Positions 53,543 to 63,112 are shown, counted from the stretch's first letter. The stretch: 64,000 nt of DNA from Bradyrhizobium frederickii (GCF_004570865.1 NZ_SPQS01000001.1:310001-374000), one strand, 5' to 3'. Notes: a model not told the origin generated them from the sequence alone. Numbers and translations are program-made.

Positions 53543-54620
53543 GGGCCACCTGACGGTTCGGGAAGACCAGCCTGAAGCGATAGAGGATCAGGGAATCGCA
53601 GGCGAGCACGTAGAACAGCAGAATACCCTGAAAAACCTTGGTGACATCCAACGGGATCTTCATCGCGATCTGCGCTTGCTCGCCGCCGATAAAGGTCAAC
53701 GCAAGGAAAAGGCCTGCAACCAGTATTCCCAGCGGATTCAGCCGGCCGAGGAAGGCAACAATGATCGCCGTAAAACCGTAGCCGGGGGAGATGCCGGGCT
53801 GGAGATGGCCGACGGGACCTGCAACCTCGATGATGCCGGCGAGGCCCGCGAGCGCGCCTGATACCGCGAAGGTCAGGATGACCAGATGGTCGGCTTTGAA
53901 GCCGCCGAACCGCGCCGCGCGGGGGGCTGCGCCAACGACGCGGATCTCAAAACCCTTGATGGTTCGCCCGAGCAGGATTGCGGCGGCCGCCACGACAAGA
54001 AGCGCGATGATCGCGCCGAGATGCAGCCGGCCGCCCTCGATCAGCAGCGGGACGGTCGCCACCGGGTCGAACTCGGCCGTGGTCGGGAAGTTGAAGCCGT
54101 GCGGGTCACGCCAGGGGCCGCGCACGAGATAGTCGAGGAAGAGGTCGGCAACATAGACCAGCATCAAGCTGGTCAGGATCTCGCTGGCACCGAACTTCAC
54201 CTTGCAGATCGCCGGGATCAGCGCATAGAGCGCACCTGCGGCGGCGGCAAGGACGAGCATGGCGGGTAGCACCCAGGCGCCGGCGTCGGTGCCTTGCGTC
54301 CTCACCGCGATCCAGCTTCCGGCCACCGCGCCGATCAGGAACTGACCTTCGGCGCCGATGTTCCAGGCATTGGCGAGATAGCAGAGCGACAGCCCGATCG
54401 CGATCATCACCAGCGGCGTTGCCTTTACCGCGATCTCCTGGAGCGAATAGCCGTCGGTCAAGGGCGCGATGAAATAGGCGTGCAAAGCGAGCAGCGGATT
54501 TTTGCCGAGGATCGCGAACAGGATGACCATGGTCACGATCGTGAGGCCGACCGCGATCAGCGGCGAGACCAGCGCGATCGTGCCGGAACGCTCGGCGCGC
54601 TTCTCAAGCACCAACTGCAT
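53529..54620 (-). CDS. ABC transporter permease, BMP/purine type (subunit 1)
   Basis: A 363-residue permease (YufP/NupP class) with about nine hydrophobic segments, ANAWNIGAEGQFLIGAVAG near residue 85 and PGYGFTAIIVAFLGRLNP near 280. It overlaps the ATPase gene by 17 bp upstream and the second permease by 14 bp downstream, indicating a single transcript. Confidence 0.87.
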   Translation of the reverse strand: MQLVLEKRAERSGTIALVSPLIAVGLTIVTMVILFAILGKNPLLALHAYFIAPLTDGYSLQEIAVKATPLVMIAIGLSLCYLANAWNIGAEGQFLIGAVAGSWIAVRTQGTDAGAWVLPAMLVLAAAAGALYALIPAICKVKFGASEILTSLMLVYVADLFLDYLVRGPWRDPHGFNFPTTAEFDPVATVPLLIEGGRLHLGAIIALLVVAAAAILLGRTIKGFEIRVVGAAPRAARFGGFKADHLVILTFAVSGALAGLAGIIEVAGPVGHLQPGISPGYGFTAIIVAFLGRLNPLGILVAGLFLALTFIGGEQAQIAMKIPLDVTKVFQGILLFYVLACDSLILYRFRLVFPNRQVARGTR

Positions 54621-56193
54621 GCGCCGCCTCCTTCGGCTCCAGCATGCTGCCGCCCATGAGAAGGCCGAGCTTTTCGCGCGTCGCCTCGCTGGCGGCGAGC
54701 GGCGCTGATAACCTGCCGTGGAACATCACGGCGATACGGTCGGCGATCTCGGCGAGTTCGTCCAGATCCTGGCTGGTCACGAGCACGGCGGCGCCCGCGG
54801 TTGCGAGATCAAGCAGCGCCTGGCGAATGACGGCAGCGGCGCCGGCGTCGACGCCCCAGGTCGGCTGGCTCACGACCAGCACCGCGGGGTTGCGCAGGAT
54901 CTCGCGTCCCACGATGAATTTTTGCAGATTGCCGCCGGAAAGGGATGCTGCTTCGGGATCGCGCTTGGCCTTGCGCACGTCGAAGGTCTCGGTCGCACGG
55001 TCGACGGTCTTCAGCGTGGCGGCGGTATCGATGAAGCCGCGATGCACCATGCCGCTCGCAGCATGGCCGGTGAGCAGCGCGTTCTCCGAGAGCTTCATGC
55101 GCGGCGCCGTGCCGTGGCCGAGCCGTTCCTCGGGAACGAAGGCGGCACCCAGCTTGCGCCGTTGCGTGATGGAGAGATGGCCGGCGGCAATGCCTTCGAT
55201 CACCACCGTGCCCGGATCCTTCGACAATCGCTCGCCGGACAGCGCGGCGAATAATTCGTCCTGGCCGTTGCCCGCAACGCCCGCGATCCCCAGAATCTCG
55301 CCGCCCTTCAGTTCGAACGAGATGTGCGCGAGGCGCACGCCATGCGCCTCGCCTGGTGCGAGCGACAGATCGTTGACGACGAGCCGCGGCACGGTGGTCG
55401 TCCGACCGGCCGCCGCCTTCACCTCCTTGATCTCTCCGCCGACCATCATGCGCGCGAGCGAAGCGGCGGTCTCGCGCCGGGGATCGCAGGTCTCGACCTT
55501 CCTGCCGCCGCGCAGGATCGTGGCGGTATCGCAGAGCCGCTTCACCTCCTCGAGCTTGTGGCTGATGTAGAGGATGGCGCGGCCTTCGGACTTGAGGCGC
55601 TCCAGTACGATGAAAAGCTGATCGGATTCCTGCGGCGTCAAGACTGCGGTGGGCTCGTCCAGGATCAGGAATTTCGGGTCTTGCATCAGCGCGCGGACGA
55701 TTTCGATGCGCTGGCGCTCGCCGACCGACAATTGCCAGACCTCGCGCCGGGGATCGAGCGGAAGGCCGTAAGTCTTCGACACCTGTGCCAGCCGCGCCGA
55801 CATGTCGTTGAAGGATTCCCGTCCGTCGAGGCCGAGCGCGACGTTCTCGGCGACCGTGAGATTGTCGAACAGCGAGAAGTGCTGAAATACCATGCCGATG
55901 CCGCGGCTGCGGGCTTCCGAGGGGCCGGACAGCACGATGCGTTCGCCCAGCCAGTAAATTTCACCGGCGCTGGGCTGGATCAGCCCGTAGATCGCCTTGA
56001 CCAGCGTCGACTTGCCGGCCCCATTTTCACCGAGCAGCGCGTGGATTTGGCCGGGCCAGATATCGATGTCGATGGAATCGTTGGCAAGGAAATCGCCATA
56101 CCGTTTGGTGAGCCCGATCGTCCGCAGCAGCGGAGATTCGCCGGAATTCAGGCCCTCAGGTGTTGAATCAAACATTCGCTGATGCGCTTGCAT
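54604..56193 (-). CDS. ABC transporter double ATP-binding protein, BMP/purine type
   Basis: A 529-residue tandem ATPase. Domain 1 has GENGAGKST near residue 55, LSVGERQRIEI and LILDEPTAVLTPQ; domain 2 has GVAGNGQDEL, LSGGNLQKFIVGREI and LVVSQPTWGVDAGA (Gln replaces the Glu expected in Walker B). Thus site 2 is probably weak in hydrolysis, as in many family members. It is the first gene of the ATPase-permease-permease-binding protein transporter unit. Confidence 0.88.
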   Translation of the reverse strand: MQAHQRMFDSTPEGLNSGESPLLRTIGLTKRYGDFLANDSIDIDIWPGQIHALLGENGAGKSTLVKAIYGLIQPSAGEIYWLGERIVLSGPSEARSRGIGMVFQHFSLFDNLTVAENVALGLDGRESFNDMSARLAQVSKTYGLPLDPRREVWQLSVGERQRIEIVRALMQDPKFLILDEPTAVLTPQESDQLFIVLERLKSEGRAILYISHKLEEVKRLCDTATILRGGRKVETCDPRRETAASLARMMVGGEIKEVKAAAGRTTTVPRLVVNDLSLAPGEAHGVRLAHISFELKGGEILGIAGVAGNGQDELFAALSGERLSKDPGTVVIEGIAAGHLSITQRRKLGAAFVPEERLGHGTAPRMKLSENALLTGHAASGMVHRGFIDTAATLKTVDRATETFDVRKAKRDPEAASLSGGNLQKFIVGREILRNPAVLVVSQPTWGVDAGAAAVIRQALLDLATAGAAVLVTSQDLDELAEIADRIAVMFHGRLSAPLAASEATREKLGLLMGGSMLEPKEAAHAVGA

Positions 56194-56617
56194 GGATGAA
56201 ATATCTCGATAGTGGGCCAGTTTGGAGCCCGGCGTAAGGTGTGAAAATGCATCATCCCTTGCTCAACGCTTCGGCAGGCACCGGGGGCCGTGCGTGCTGA
56301 AGCGCCCTGGCATCGCCCGCGGGCGCCGCTTCAGCGGGGGCCTGTTGCAGATTTGTGACGGTTCAAGCCAAATCGGAACCCGCCATGCTGACTTGACGTC
56401 GCAGTGGGCAAAGTTGCGCGCACCTGTGCACTGCGGATCGACGCAACGTCGGCTCCTGACCATCGTGCTCCGCAACATCCGCTCGATATGAAGGAAGAGC
56501 GAAATCAAACGGAATGCCCGGCGACGGCTGGCCTCAGCCGGCAAGTCATCTGGACGAAATACGAATCAGCCAAGCTTTGGATGGTGGCCGCACCATCGGA
56601 GTTACCCTAGCCTGCAT
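56194..56617. other. 424-bp intergenic gap, no gene recognised
   Basis: It separates the divergent ABC ATPase gene from the next plus-strand gene and must contain their promoters. Open frames here overlap on both strands and none has a ribosome site or recognisable domain. Confidence 0.4.
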
Positions 56618-57991
56618 ATGAATAGCGATATCTCGTTGTCTTCAGATCGCGGAAACCGATTCTACCGAGGTGTGGCTGCGACGTTTTTCGCCAACGCCCT
56701 CCAGGCGGTCAATTTTCTCGGGGATCGATTCCTGAGAAAATCGCATCATTCGTTGTCGGCCATCGAGGACCTCTACCGGCACGCGATGGACAGCGCATTT
56801 TCGGTGACCGAGGCTTTCCTCGTCACCGGCGCACCCCACGCATCCGCCTATTACCCCCGTGACTTCGCCTGGTTCTATCCTGACGTCCTCGACCCCGAAA
56901 CCATCATGGATGCGCAGGACGCGGTGCGGCGGGCGCGGCTTCTCGACAGGAGCATCCGTTTGTTGCTTGAGGCGGTTCGCGCCGATGTCGTCACGACGAC
57001 CATCGTCCCGGCCGGGCGCGGTCGATACCTCGGCGTGAACTACTTCTCCCGCCCGTCGGATACGCTGCTCGGCATTCTGGCCGGCCTGCAGCAGATGATC
57101 TTGGCCGACCAGAGGGCGCCGTCCTATCTGGCGATGTCACAATGCGCGCATGCCGGCCGCCTGCTGCTGGCCGAATATGGCGGTGACCTGAAGCGTGCCA
57201 TCCTTAAGCTCGCAAGCGAGCTCGAGCCGTTCGATCATGACGGCAGCACCTATTTGCTGTGCGACGCTCGTGGTCCTCGCTCCGCCGCAACGGATACCCG
57301 CGCCGAGCGCCGGCGCTTCGTAACCAATGCCTGCGTCCATACGACCTTCGTGTGGAGCGTGCAGCTCGGAATCGTCGATGAGAGCGAGCTGAAGCGTCTG
57401 CTCGGGCGCGACCTCGTGCAGTACAAGAAGGATCTGCTCCACCTGTTCGGCAGGGACGGATACATCAGGCATTCTCTCGACGGACCGGAGGGCCCGCCGG
57501 CGTCCTTGGTCGCGCTGGATTTCGTCAGCGTGCATCGCGGCTTCTGGAATCTGAACGATGCCAGCGAGCGGGCGCTGTTCGCGGCGACGGCGGATCTGAT
57601 CATTGCGGAGCCGCGCTTTCGCATCCCCAGCACGTTCCACTTCCTGGTGTCGGCGGATAATCCGCGGAACAAGATGATCCACAAGATCGCGGCGCCTGCC
57701 TACCAGGGACGTACCTCCTGGCCGACGTTCAACGTCGAATTTGCGGATCGCATGCTGGACTATGATGAATTCTCGGGAAGCGAGACCTACCGTTCCTGCG
57801 CTCAGGGAATATTGAAGGACATACGGACCGCGACCGAGCTGCACGGCGGATATCAGGAGTTGATCTCCGAGCAGGGTCTGAAATATCGCACCTGGGCCTA
57901 TAAGGGTGCGGTGGCTCACTCCTGGTTTCCGCGCTTCCTGTCCGTCTGGAGGAGGGCATATGGATCGCCGCTCCTGCAGTGGAACGACTGA
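56618..57991 (+). CDS. Unrecognised 457-residue protein, possibly helical-barrel hydrolase-like
   Basis: No signal peptide or clear membrane segment. The sequence is helix-rich with many aromatic residues. ASAYYPRDFAWFYPDVL (about residue 77) and GGYQELISEQGLKYRTWAYKG near the C-terminus resemble motifs of (alpha/alpha)6-barrel glycosidases such as glycogen-debranching types, but this is a weak impression. The upstream base composition is lower in GC than neighbours. It stands alone between a transporter operon and small hypothetical genes. I do not assign a function. Confidence 0.6.
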   Translation: MNSDISLSSDRGNRFYRGVAATFFANALQAVNFLGDRFLRKSHHSLSAIEDLYRHAMDSAFSVTEAFLVTGAPHASAYYPRDFAWFYPDVLDPETIMDAQDAVRRARLLDRSIRLLLEAVRADVVTTTIVPAGRGRYLGVNYFSRPSDTLLGILAGLQQMILADQRAPSYLAMSQCAHAGRLLLAEYGGDLKRAILKLASELEPFDHDGSTYLLCDARGPRSAATDTRAERRRFVTNACVHTTFVWSVQLGIVDESELKRLLGRDLVQYKKDLLHLFGRDGYIRHSLDGPEGPPASLVALDFVSVHRGFWNLNDASERALFAATADLIIAEPRFRIPSTFHFLVSADNPRNKMIHKIAAPAYQGRTSWPTFNVEFADRMLDYDEFSGSETYRSCAQGILKDIRTATELHGGYQELISEQGLKYRTWAYKGAVAHSWFPRFLSVWRRAYGSPLLQWND

Positions 57992-58039
57992 ACCCGGTGA
58001 TATCCCGGCAGGATGTCGCCGAGGATCAGCGCGAATCTG

Positions 58040-58261
58040 TCACGCCACGAGATCCAGCAACCGGCACGATCCGCGCACGAGCACCTTGCGTCCGGTCGGC
58101 GTTATCGCAGGTACACCGTCGTTGATGGCAACAAGGCCGAGCTCGACGAGGCCATCGACGAGATAGGACTTCGCGAGGCGGCCGTTCGACAGCGGGTTAC
58201 GAAGTGTACGCAGCGCTTCCCACTGGTCCGGCGCAAGTTCGAAGTCAAAATCGTTGCTCAT
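58040..58261 (-). CDS. Small hypothetical protein, possible winged-helix
   Basis: A 73-residue protein: MSNDFDFELAPDQWEALR, then LAKSYLVDGLVELGLVAINDG and AITPTGRKVLVRGS. The order helix, helix, beta hairpin (TPTGRKVL) resembles winged-helix DNA-binding domains of the MarR type in miniature. Family and role unknown. Confidence 0.6.
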   Translation of the reverse strand: MSNDFDFELAPDQWEALRTLRNPLSNGRLAKSYLVDGLVELGLVAINDGVPAITPTGRKVLVRGSCRLLDLVA

Positions 58262-58609
58262 GTTACCTCAGGAGACCGTGCCGTTCGCGCCCCTGTTAGC
58301 GGCGCCGCATGAAGACCATGCGACGACAATGAGTCGGGAATTCGGTGGGCCGTTTAGAACGCCTCTTCACAAATTGCCGCACTTCGTTGCGACACGCGAA
58401 GTAGATCGATTGATCGGGAATATCGTCCCGTGGCTCGATCACTAATTGATGATCCACAGTTGATGCTGCGCTGCGAGCTACCGCAGTGCACGGCAAGTAT
58501 CACTGTCCCATGATGCGTCGCGATATGCACAGAAATCGTGACGCGAGCAATCCGGGATTCTGTTAGGTTGATTTGCGGGGAATGACTTCACGCGGCAGGA
58601 GTGGAGTGC
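58262..58609. other. 348-bp intergenic gap
   Basis: Two weak overlapping frames exist but neither has a ribosome site. The stretch is less GC-rich than its surroundings (for example TCGATTGATCGGGAATATCG). I see no repeat or known RNA. Confidence 0.35.
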
Positions 58610-58792
58610 ATGGACAGGCTGGTCGAAATTCGCAGTCAGGAATCCCTGTGCCGGGAGCGTGCGGCGCTCGATTTTGATCGCCGGCTGTTTTGGCTCGCGC
58701 AAGCCGAGGAATGGAAGCAGCGCGCGCTCGAGGAAATCGCCTATCACTTCCGGGAGTGTAACGTCGGCCAGGCGGAGCTTGCGCGAAACTGA
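58610..58792 (+). CDS. Small charged helical protein (60 aa)
   Basis: Starts MDRLVEIRSQESLCRERAAL. The charged, coiled-coil-like remainder includes RRLFWLAQAEEWKQRALEE and ends AELARN. GCAGGAGTGG lies just upstream. Similar small proteins are common in rhizobia without known function. Confidence 0.55.
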   Translation: MDRLVEIRSQESLCRERAALDFDRRLFWLAQAEEWKQRALEEIAYHFRECNVGQAELARN

Positions 58793-58825
58793 CCTTTCGC
58801 CAACGAGGTTGGCCGCGCGCGAGAC

Positions 58826-60211
58826 CTACTGATAAGTCGCCACGATATCCGACACGGCGCGCTCGAGCTGTTGCGCGGTGGCGCATTGGCGCACGACGCT
58901 GCAGAAGGTCGCGTAGCGCGGCATCTCGGAATCGCCGAAGCCCCAGGCGAGCCGTCCTTCGGGATTGAGCCAGACCAGCCGCTTAGAGCGTTCGGAGATG
59001 CGGCGCAGGATATCGGCGCGCGGGTCGAGGTTGTTGCTGCGGGCATCGCCGAGGACGATCACCGTGGTTTGCGGCGTCAGCGCGCTCATGAAGTCCTTCT
59101 CGAAATCGACCAGCGAAGAGCCGTAGTCCGACGAGCCGAAACCGACCTTGGACATGATCTCCGCCATCGCCTCTTCCGGCGATTTCGCCTCCAGGACGTC
59201 GCTGACCTCGATCAGATGCGAGGAGAAGGCGAAGGAGCGGACGTCATCGACCACTTCGTGCAAGGAGTGGATCAGGAGCAGGAAGAAATCGGAGACCTGG
59301 GCGACCGAGCCGGAGACGTCGCAAATCGCCACGATCTTCGGCCGGTCGCGATGCTTGCGTTTCCACGCAGTCAGGAACGGCACGCCGCCCCAGGCCGCGT
59401 TGCGGCGCAGCGTGCGGCGGACGTCGAGATGGCCGCGGCGCTGGCGCTTGCGCGGCTTGGAGTAGCGCTCGCGCAGCCGGCGCGCGATCTGGCGGATGAG
59501 GGCGCGCATCTCGGCGACCTGGCGTCGCTCGATGCGGGCAAGCGGCGCGTTGCGCAGGATCTCGTTGCGAAGATTTTCGGCCTCCTCGCGGGCATAGAGC
59601 GCAAGCCCCTGCGAGACCGTGTCGCGCACCGCCTCGCGCAAGGCGTCGAGCGCGGCACGCAGACGCTCGGCCAGCGCCGGGTTGGTCGCGGTCAGCTGGT
59701 CGAGATCGTCGCGCAGGCGCTGCAGGCCCATGGCGTCGAGGATCCGGCTGGAGAAGATGCCGCGCTGGGTGGAGTAGCGGATGTCGGACAGGGAGGCCGC
59801 ACCGGAGGCGCTGGCAATGGCCGCCGCGATCGCATTGCGGTCCTGCGACAGCAGCATCTGCGCAAGCGGACCCAAACCCTGAGGAGGCTGACCTTCGCCC
59901 CGCTCGCTGGCCGAACTGGAAGAGGGCGACTGATCTGTGTCCTGCGAAGCGTCGTCGTTGTTCGTCTCAGGCTGGTCCTGCCGCGGTTCCGGCCGGCTGA
60001 AGAACAGATCGAAACAATCGCCGAGCGCGAGCTTCTCGTCCTGCGACTTGGCAAGCGTCAGCAGCAGCGCGTCGCGCAGCACGGCACGGTCGGAGATGCC
60101 GACTTGCGCGACGGCGCGCATTGCATCGATGCTTTCGGCAGGCGAAACGTGAACGCCGACGCCCCGCGCTGCCCGAAAGAAACGATGGAGGTTCTCGCGC
60201 ATCGGCGTCAA
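58826..60211 (-). CDS. VWA-domain protein, CoxE-like
   Basis: A 461-residue protein: helical N-terminal half, an acidic Gln/Ser/Asp-rich linker at about 75-110, a basic region (about 235-265) and a C-terminal von Willebrand A domain (about 280-461) with the metal site D-V-S-G-S near residue 295. CoxE-type VWA proteins work with MoxR ATPases to insert or mature metal cofactors, best known for CO dehydrogenase. It is coupled to the MoxR gene by an ATGA overlap, which supports ATG 60211. No CO dehydrogenase is present. Confidence 0.84.
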   Translation of the reverse strand: MTPMRENLHRFFRAARGVGVHVSPAESIDAMRAVAQVGISDRAVLRDALLLTLAKSQDEKLALGDCFDLFFSRPEPRQDQPETNNDDASQDTDQSPSSSSASERGEGQPPQGLGPLAQMLLSQDRNAIAAAIASASGAASLSDIRYSTQRGIFSSRILDAMGLQRLRDDLDQLTATNPALAERLRAALDALREAVRDTVSQGLALYAREEAENLRNEILRNAPLARIERRQVAEMRALIRQIARRLRERYSKPRKRQRRGHLDVRRTLRRNAAWGGVPFLTAWKRKHRDRPKIVAICDVSGSVAQVSDFFLLLIHSLHEVVDDVRSFAFSSHLIEVSDVLEAKSPEEAMAEIMSKVGFGSSDYGSSLVDFEKDFMSALTPQTTVIVLGDARSNNLDPRADILRRISERSKRLVWLNPEGRLAWGFGDSEMPRYATFCSVVRQCATAQQLERAVSDIVATYQ

Positions 60212-61155
60212 CCGAAGACGTTGGACCGTGCCGCCTTGGCAATGAAGGTCGTCACCTGCGGCGATGCGGCCTCGATGTCAGCTTCGTATTTCAGGAGCAC
60301 GTTGAGGGTGTCCTTGACGATATCGGTGTCGAGCTCGGTGGCCTGGAGCAGCACCAGGACGCGTGCCCAGTCGATGGTCTCGCTGACCGACGGCAGCTTC
60401 TTCAGATCCAGCGAGCGGATCTCGTGGATGAAGCCGACCATCTGCCGGCGCAGCGCCTGCGAGATGCCGGGCACGCGGCTTTCGACGATGCGCTCCTCGA
60501 GCCGCTGCTCGGGAAAGCCGATATGCAGATGCAGGCAGCGCCGCTTCAAGGCGTCGCCGAGGTCGCGTTCGCTGTTGGAAGTGAGGATCACGGTCGGCGG
60601 CGTGATCGCCGAGACGGTGCCGAGCTCGGGGATCGTGACCTGGAAGTCGGACAGAATCTCCAGCAGAAGCGATTCGAATTCCGCGTCCGACTTGTCGATC
60701 TCGTCGATCAGCAGCACGCAGCCGCCCGGCTGTTCCAGCGCCTGAAGCAGGGGACGCGGCTCGACGAATTCCTTGGAGAAGAACACGTCGCCAAAATCGT
60801 GGAGCTGGTCGAGCGCGGCATGCAGTGTCTGCGCGCCGCCGAGGACTTCGCCGAGCTTGTCCTTGAGGATCTGCGTGTAGAGAAGCTGCTTGGCGTATTT
60901 CCACTCGTAGAGCGCCTTGGCTTCGTCGAGGCCTTCGTAGCATTGCAGGCGGATCATCTTCATGCCGCGCCAGGCGGCGATCGCCTTGGCAAGCTCGGTC
61001 TTGCCGACGCCTGCGGGGCCCTCGACCAGGATCGGCTTCTCGATCTGCTGCGACAAATAGACGGCGGTCGCGATCTGCCGGCTCGCGATATAGCCCTGCG
61101 CGGCGAGGCCGCTCTCCACTGCCTCGATCGAGGTCGAGGCCTTCTGATCAGCCAC
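60208..61155 (-). CDS. MoxR-family AAA+ ATPase (CoxD-like)
   Basis: A 315-residue AAA+ protein: Walker A EGPAGVGKTE near residue 45, Walker B CVLLIDEIDKSD near 146, sensor 1 in VILTSNSERDLGDALKRRCLH. It would use ATP to remodel a client together with the VWA partner encoded directly downstream. MoxR/CoxD-VWA pairs activate molybdenum or copper enzymes and dehydrogenases. The client may lie elsewhere; the xanthine dehydrogenase 11 kb away is a possible but unproven candidate. Confidence 0.88.
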   Translation of the reverse strand: MADQKASTSIEAVESGLAAQGYIASRQIATAVYLSQQIEKPILVEGPAGVGKTELAKAIAAWRGMKMIRLQCYEGLDEAKALYEWKYAKQLLYTQILKDKLGEVLGGAQTLHAALDQLHDFGDVFFSKEFVEPRPLLQALEQPGGCVLLIDEIDKSDAEFESLLLEILSDFQVTIPELGTVSAITPPTVILTSNSERDLGDALKRRCLHLHIGFPEQRLEERIVESRVPGISQALRRQMVGFIHEIRSLDLKKLPSVSETIDWARVLVLLQATELDTDIVKDTLNVLLKYEADIEAASPQVTTFIAKAARSNVFG

Positions 61156-61301
61156 GAATGGGCGCTCCCAAGGTCTTGCTTGAGGCTTGTTCTGCCTGCG
61201 TTCCCGGCAAAGAACAAGCCTCGTTTGGGAGACACCAGCCCCGCATCAGCGGCGTTTTTTCCGCTGAACGCAAATAGTTGGGCGGTTCGCCGTCCGCAGG
61301 A

Positions 61302-61502
61302 TCAGTGCCGCAGCACGGTCGGCTTGCGGATGGTCTGTCTGACCTCGGCGCCGCAATCGGCGCATTCATAGACAAAGTCGATCTTGGCAAGGCTCCAATG
61401 CGGCTCGACCTCGCGCACATACATCGGCAGGAACCCCATGCAAGTGGGGCAATTCACGGGCGCGATCTCGACGTCCTGATGATGCTGTACATAAGCTGGC
61501 AT
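61302..61502 (-). CDS. Small zinc-ribbon protein
   Basis: A 66-residue protein with CPTCMGF near residue 18 and CADCGAE near 47, two CxxC knuckles for one zinc. The rest includes an acidic/aromatic core (VEPHWSLAKIDFVYE). It is separate from but on the same strand as the MoxR gene. Role unknown. Confidence 0.65.
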   Translation of the reverse strand: MPAYVQHHQDVEIAPVNCPTCMGFLPMYVREVEPHWSLAKIDFVYECADCGAEVRQTIRKPTVLRH

Positions 61503-61727
61503 CTCGGCTCTCCTTCGCAGGCGACCACCAAACCCCGCGCAGAAGTTACTGCCGGTTGCGTCAGGCGCACCATCAACTCTTTCGAACGGAGGTCGAACAG
61601 CGGAGGTTTGTCGCTTGCTGTGACATTCTTGTTACGTGTCTGTACTGTAACGGGCAGACGGAATGCCTATTTCTGCGGCCAATCCGGCTTTTTCGGATCC
61701 TCACCCAACGCTAAGGGAGCAACGCCC

Positions 61728-62702
61728 ATGACCCATGCCATTCGTTTTCACAAGACCGGCGGTCCGGAAGTCCTGGTCTGGGAGGAGGTCAGCGTCGGCA
61801 AGCCCGGGCCGGGCGAGGCGCGCATCCGCCACACCGCGGTTGGCCTCAACTTCGTCGATATCTACAACCGTTCGGGCCTGTACCCGGCGCAACTGCCGAG
61901 CGGGCTCGGCAGCGAGGCGGCCGGAATCGTCGAGGAGGTCGGGCCCGGTGTCACCGATCTGAAGCCGGGCGATCGTGTCGCCTACGGCGCCTCGCCGCTC
62001 GGGGCCTATTCCGAGGCGCGGCTGATCCCTGCGGACCGTTTGCTGAAGCTGCCGGACGGCGTCGACGACAAGACCGCGGCGGCGATGATGCTCAAAGGGC
62101 TCACCACACAATATCTGATCCGGCAGACCTATCGGGTGAAGGCCGGAGACACGATCCTGCTGCATGCGGCAGCCGGCGGCGTCGGCCTGATCCTGAGCCA
62201 GTGGGCCAAGCACCTCGGCGCGACCGTGATCGGCACCGTCAGCAACGACGAGAAGGCCAAGCTTGCTAAGGCGCATGGCTGCGATCACGTCATCATCTAC
62301 ACCCGCGAGGATTTCGTGAAGCGGGTGGACGAGATCACGAACGGCAAGAAGGTGCCGGTGGTCTACGATTCCGTCGGCAAGGACACGTTCCTGAAATCGC
62401 TGGACTGCCTCGCGCCGCTCGGCGTCGCCGCGCTGTTCGGCCAGTCCTCCGGCGCGGTCGAGCCGCTCAATCTCGGCCTGCTGGCGCAGAAGGGCTCGCT
62501 CTACGTCACCCGCCCGACCCTGTTTACCTATGCCGCCAAGCGTGAAAACCTGGTTGCGATGGCAGGCGAGCTGTTCGACGTCGTCAAGTCCGGTGCGGTC
62601 AAGATCGAGGTGCATCAGACCTATCCGCTGAAGGACGCCGCCAAGGCGCATGCCGATCTCGCCGCGCGCAAGACGACGGGATCGACCGTCCTCACGGTCT
62701 GA
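61728..62702 (+). CDS. NADPH:quinone oxidoreductase (zeta-crystallin-like MDR family)
   Basis: A 324-residue zinc-free medium-chain reductase: MTHAIRFHKTGGPEVLVWEE, GLNFVDIYNRSGLYP, GLGSEAAGIVEEVGPGV and the nucleotide-binding LHAAAGGVGLILSQWAK (AxxGGVG) near residue 145. It reduces quinones with NADPH in the cytosol. AAGGGAGC precedes ATG 61728. It is a single gene. Confidence 0.9.
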   Translation: MTHAIRFHKTGGPEVLVWEEVSVGKPGPGEARIRHTAVGLNFVDIYNRSGLYPAQLPSGLGSEAAGIVEEVGPGVTDLKPGDRVAYGASPLGAYSEARLIPADRLLKLPDGVDDKTAAAMMLKGLTTQYLIRQTYRVKAGDTILLHAAAGGVGLILSQWAKHLGATVIGTVSNDEKAKLAKAHGCDHVIIYTREDFVKRVDEITNGKKVPVVYDSVGKDTFLKSLDCLAPLGVAALFGQSSGAVEPLNLGLLAQKGSLYVTRPTLFTYAAKRENLVAMAGELFDVVKSGAVKIEVHQTYPLKDAAKAHADLAARKTTGSTVLTV

Positions 62703-62737
62703 TCCGCTCTGGGGACGTTGACGCAGGCTCGGCTGCG

Positions 62738-63013
62738 TCACGTCCGTTCGTGCTTGCGCAGATCGCGGGTGTGGTCGAGGCGGACTGCCTGGAGGTCGAC
62801 CTCTTCCGGCGGGATCTGGGGCAGGGCCGCCTCGGTCAGTATGGCCTCGGTGACGTCCTCGACCGAATTCTCCGCGATCTCGTGGATGAACGAGACGTTC
62901 TGGTATTCGCCCGAGGCGATGCGGGAGACGACCTCGCGCCTGGTGATTTCGGGGTCGACGACCGCCTCACGGCCGCGCCGCCCGTAGTCGATCATCACGA
63001 CGAAATATTGCAT
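62738..63013 (-). CDS. Small protein controlled by candidate operators
   Basis: A 91-residue protein, MQYFVVMIDYGRRGREAVVD at the start and a helix-rich acidic centre (HEIAENSVEDVTEAILTEAALPQ). Between its start and the repressor gene upstream lie two copies of a 15-bp palindromic motif (63060-63074 and 63091-63105). It is therefore a likely target of that repressor. No family is recognised. Confidence 0.6.
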   Translation of the reverse strand: MQYFVVMIDYGRRGREAVVDPEITRREVVSRIASGEYQNVSFIHEIAENSVEDVTEAILTEAALPQIPPEEVDLQAVRLDHTRDLRKHERT

Positions 63014-63059
63014 GAAAACGACCCTGCCGCGCTCCCGTCACCGGGGCGCGGCAGAGTAT

Positions 63060-63074
63060 TTCCGAAAAACGGAA
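63060..63074. promoter_or_regulatory. Candidate repressor operator 1
   Basis: TTCCGAAAAACGGAA: perfect 5-base arms TTCCG/CGGAA around five bases. It lies 46 bp before the start of the small gene at 62738-63013. Confidence 0.6.
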
Positions 63075-63090
63075 TCAAGTCAAGGATTTT

Positions 63091-63105
63091 TTCTGAAAAA
63101 CGGAA
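63091..63105. promoter_or_regulatory. Candidate repressor operator 2
   Basis: TTCTGAAAAACGGAA differs from operator 1 by one base and is 31 bp (about three helical turns) from it. It lies eight bases past the repressor stop codon. Confidence 0.55.
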
Positions 63106-63112
63106 ATGAGCG

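Noticed and set aside
58871..60745. A 624-codon plus-strand frame opposite the VWA and MoxR genes
   Set aside because: The VWA metal site and the AAA+ motifs on the minus strand explain the region; the opposite frame crosses two genes and has no domain.
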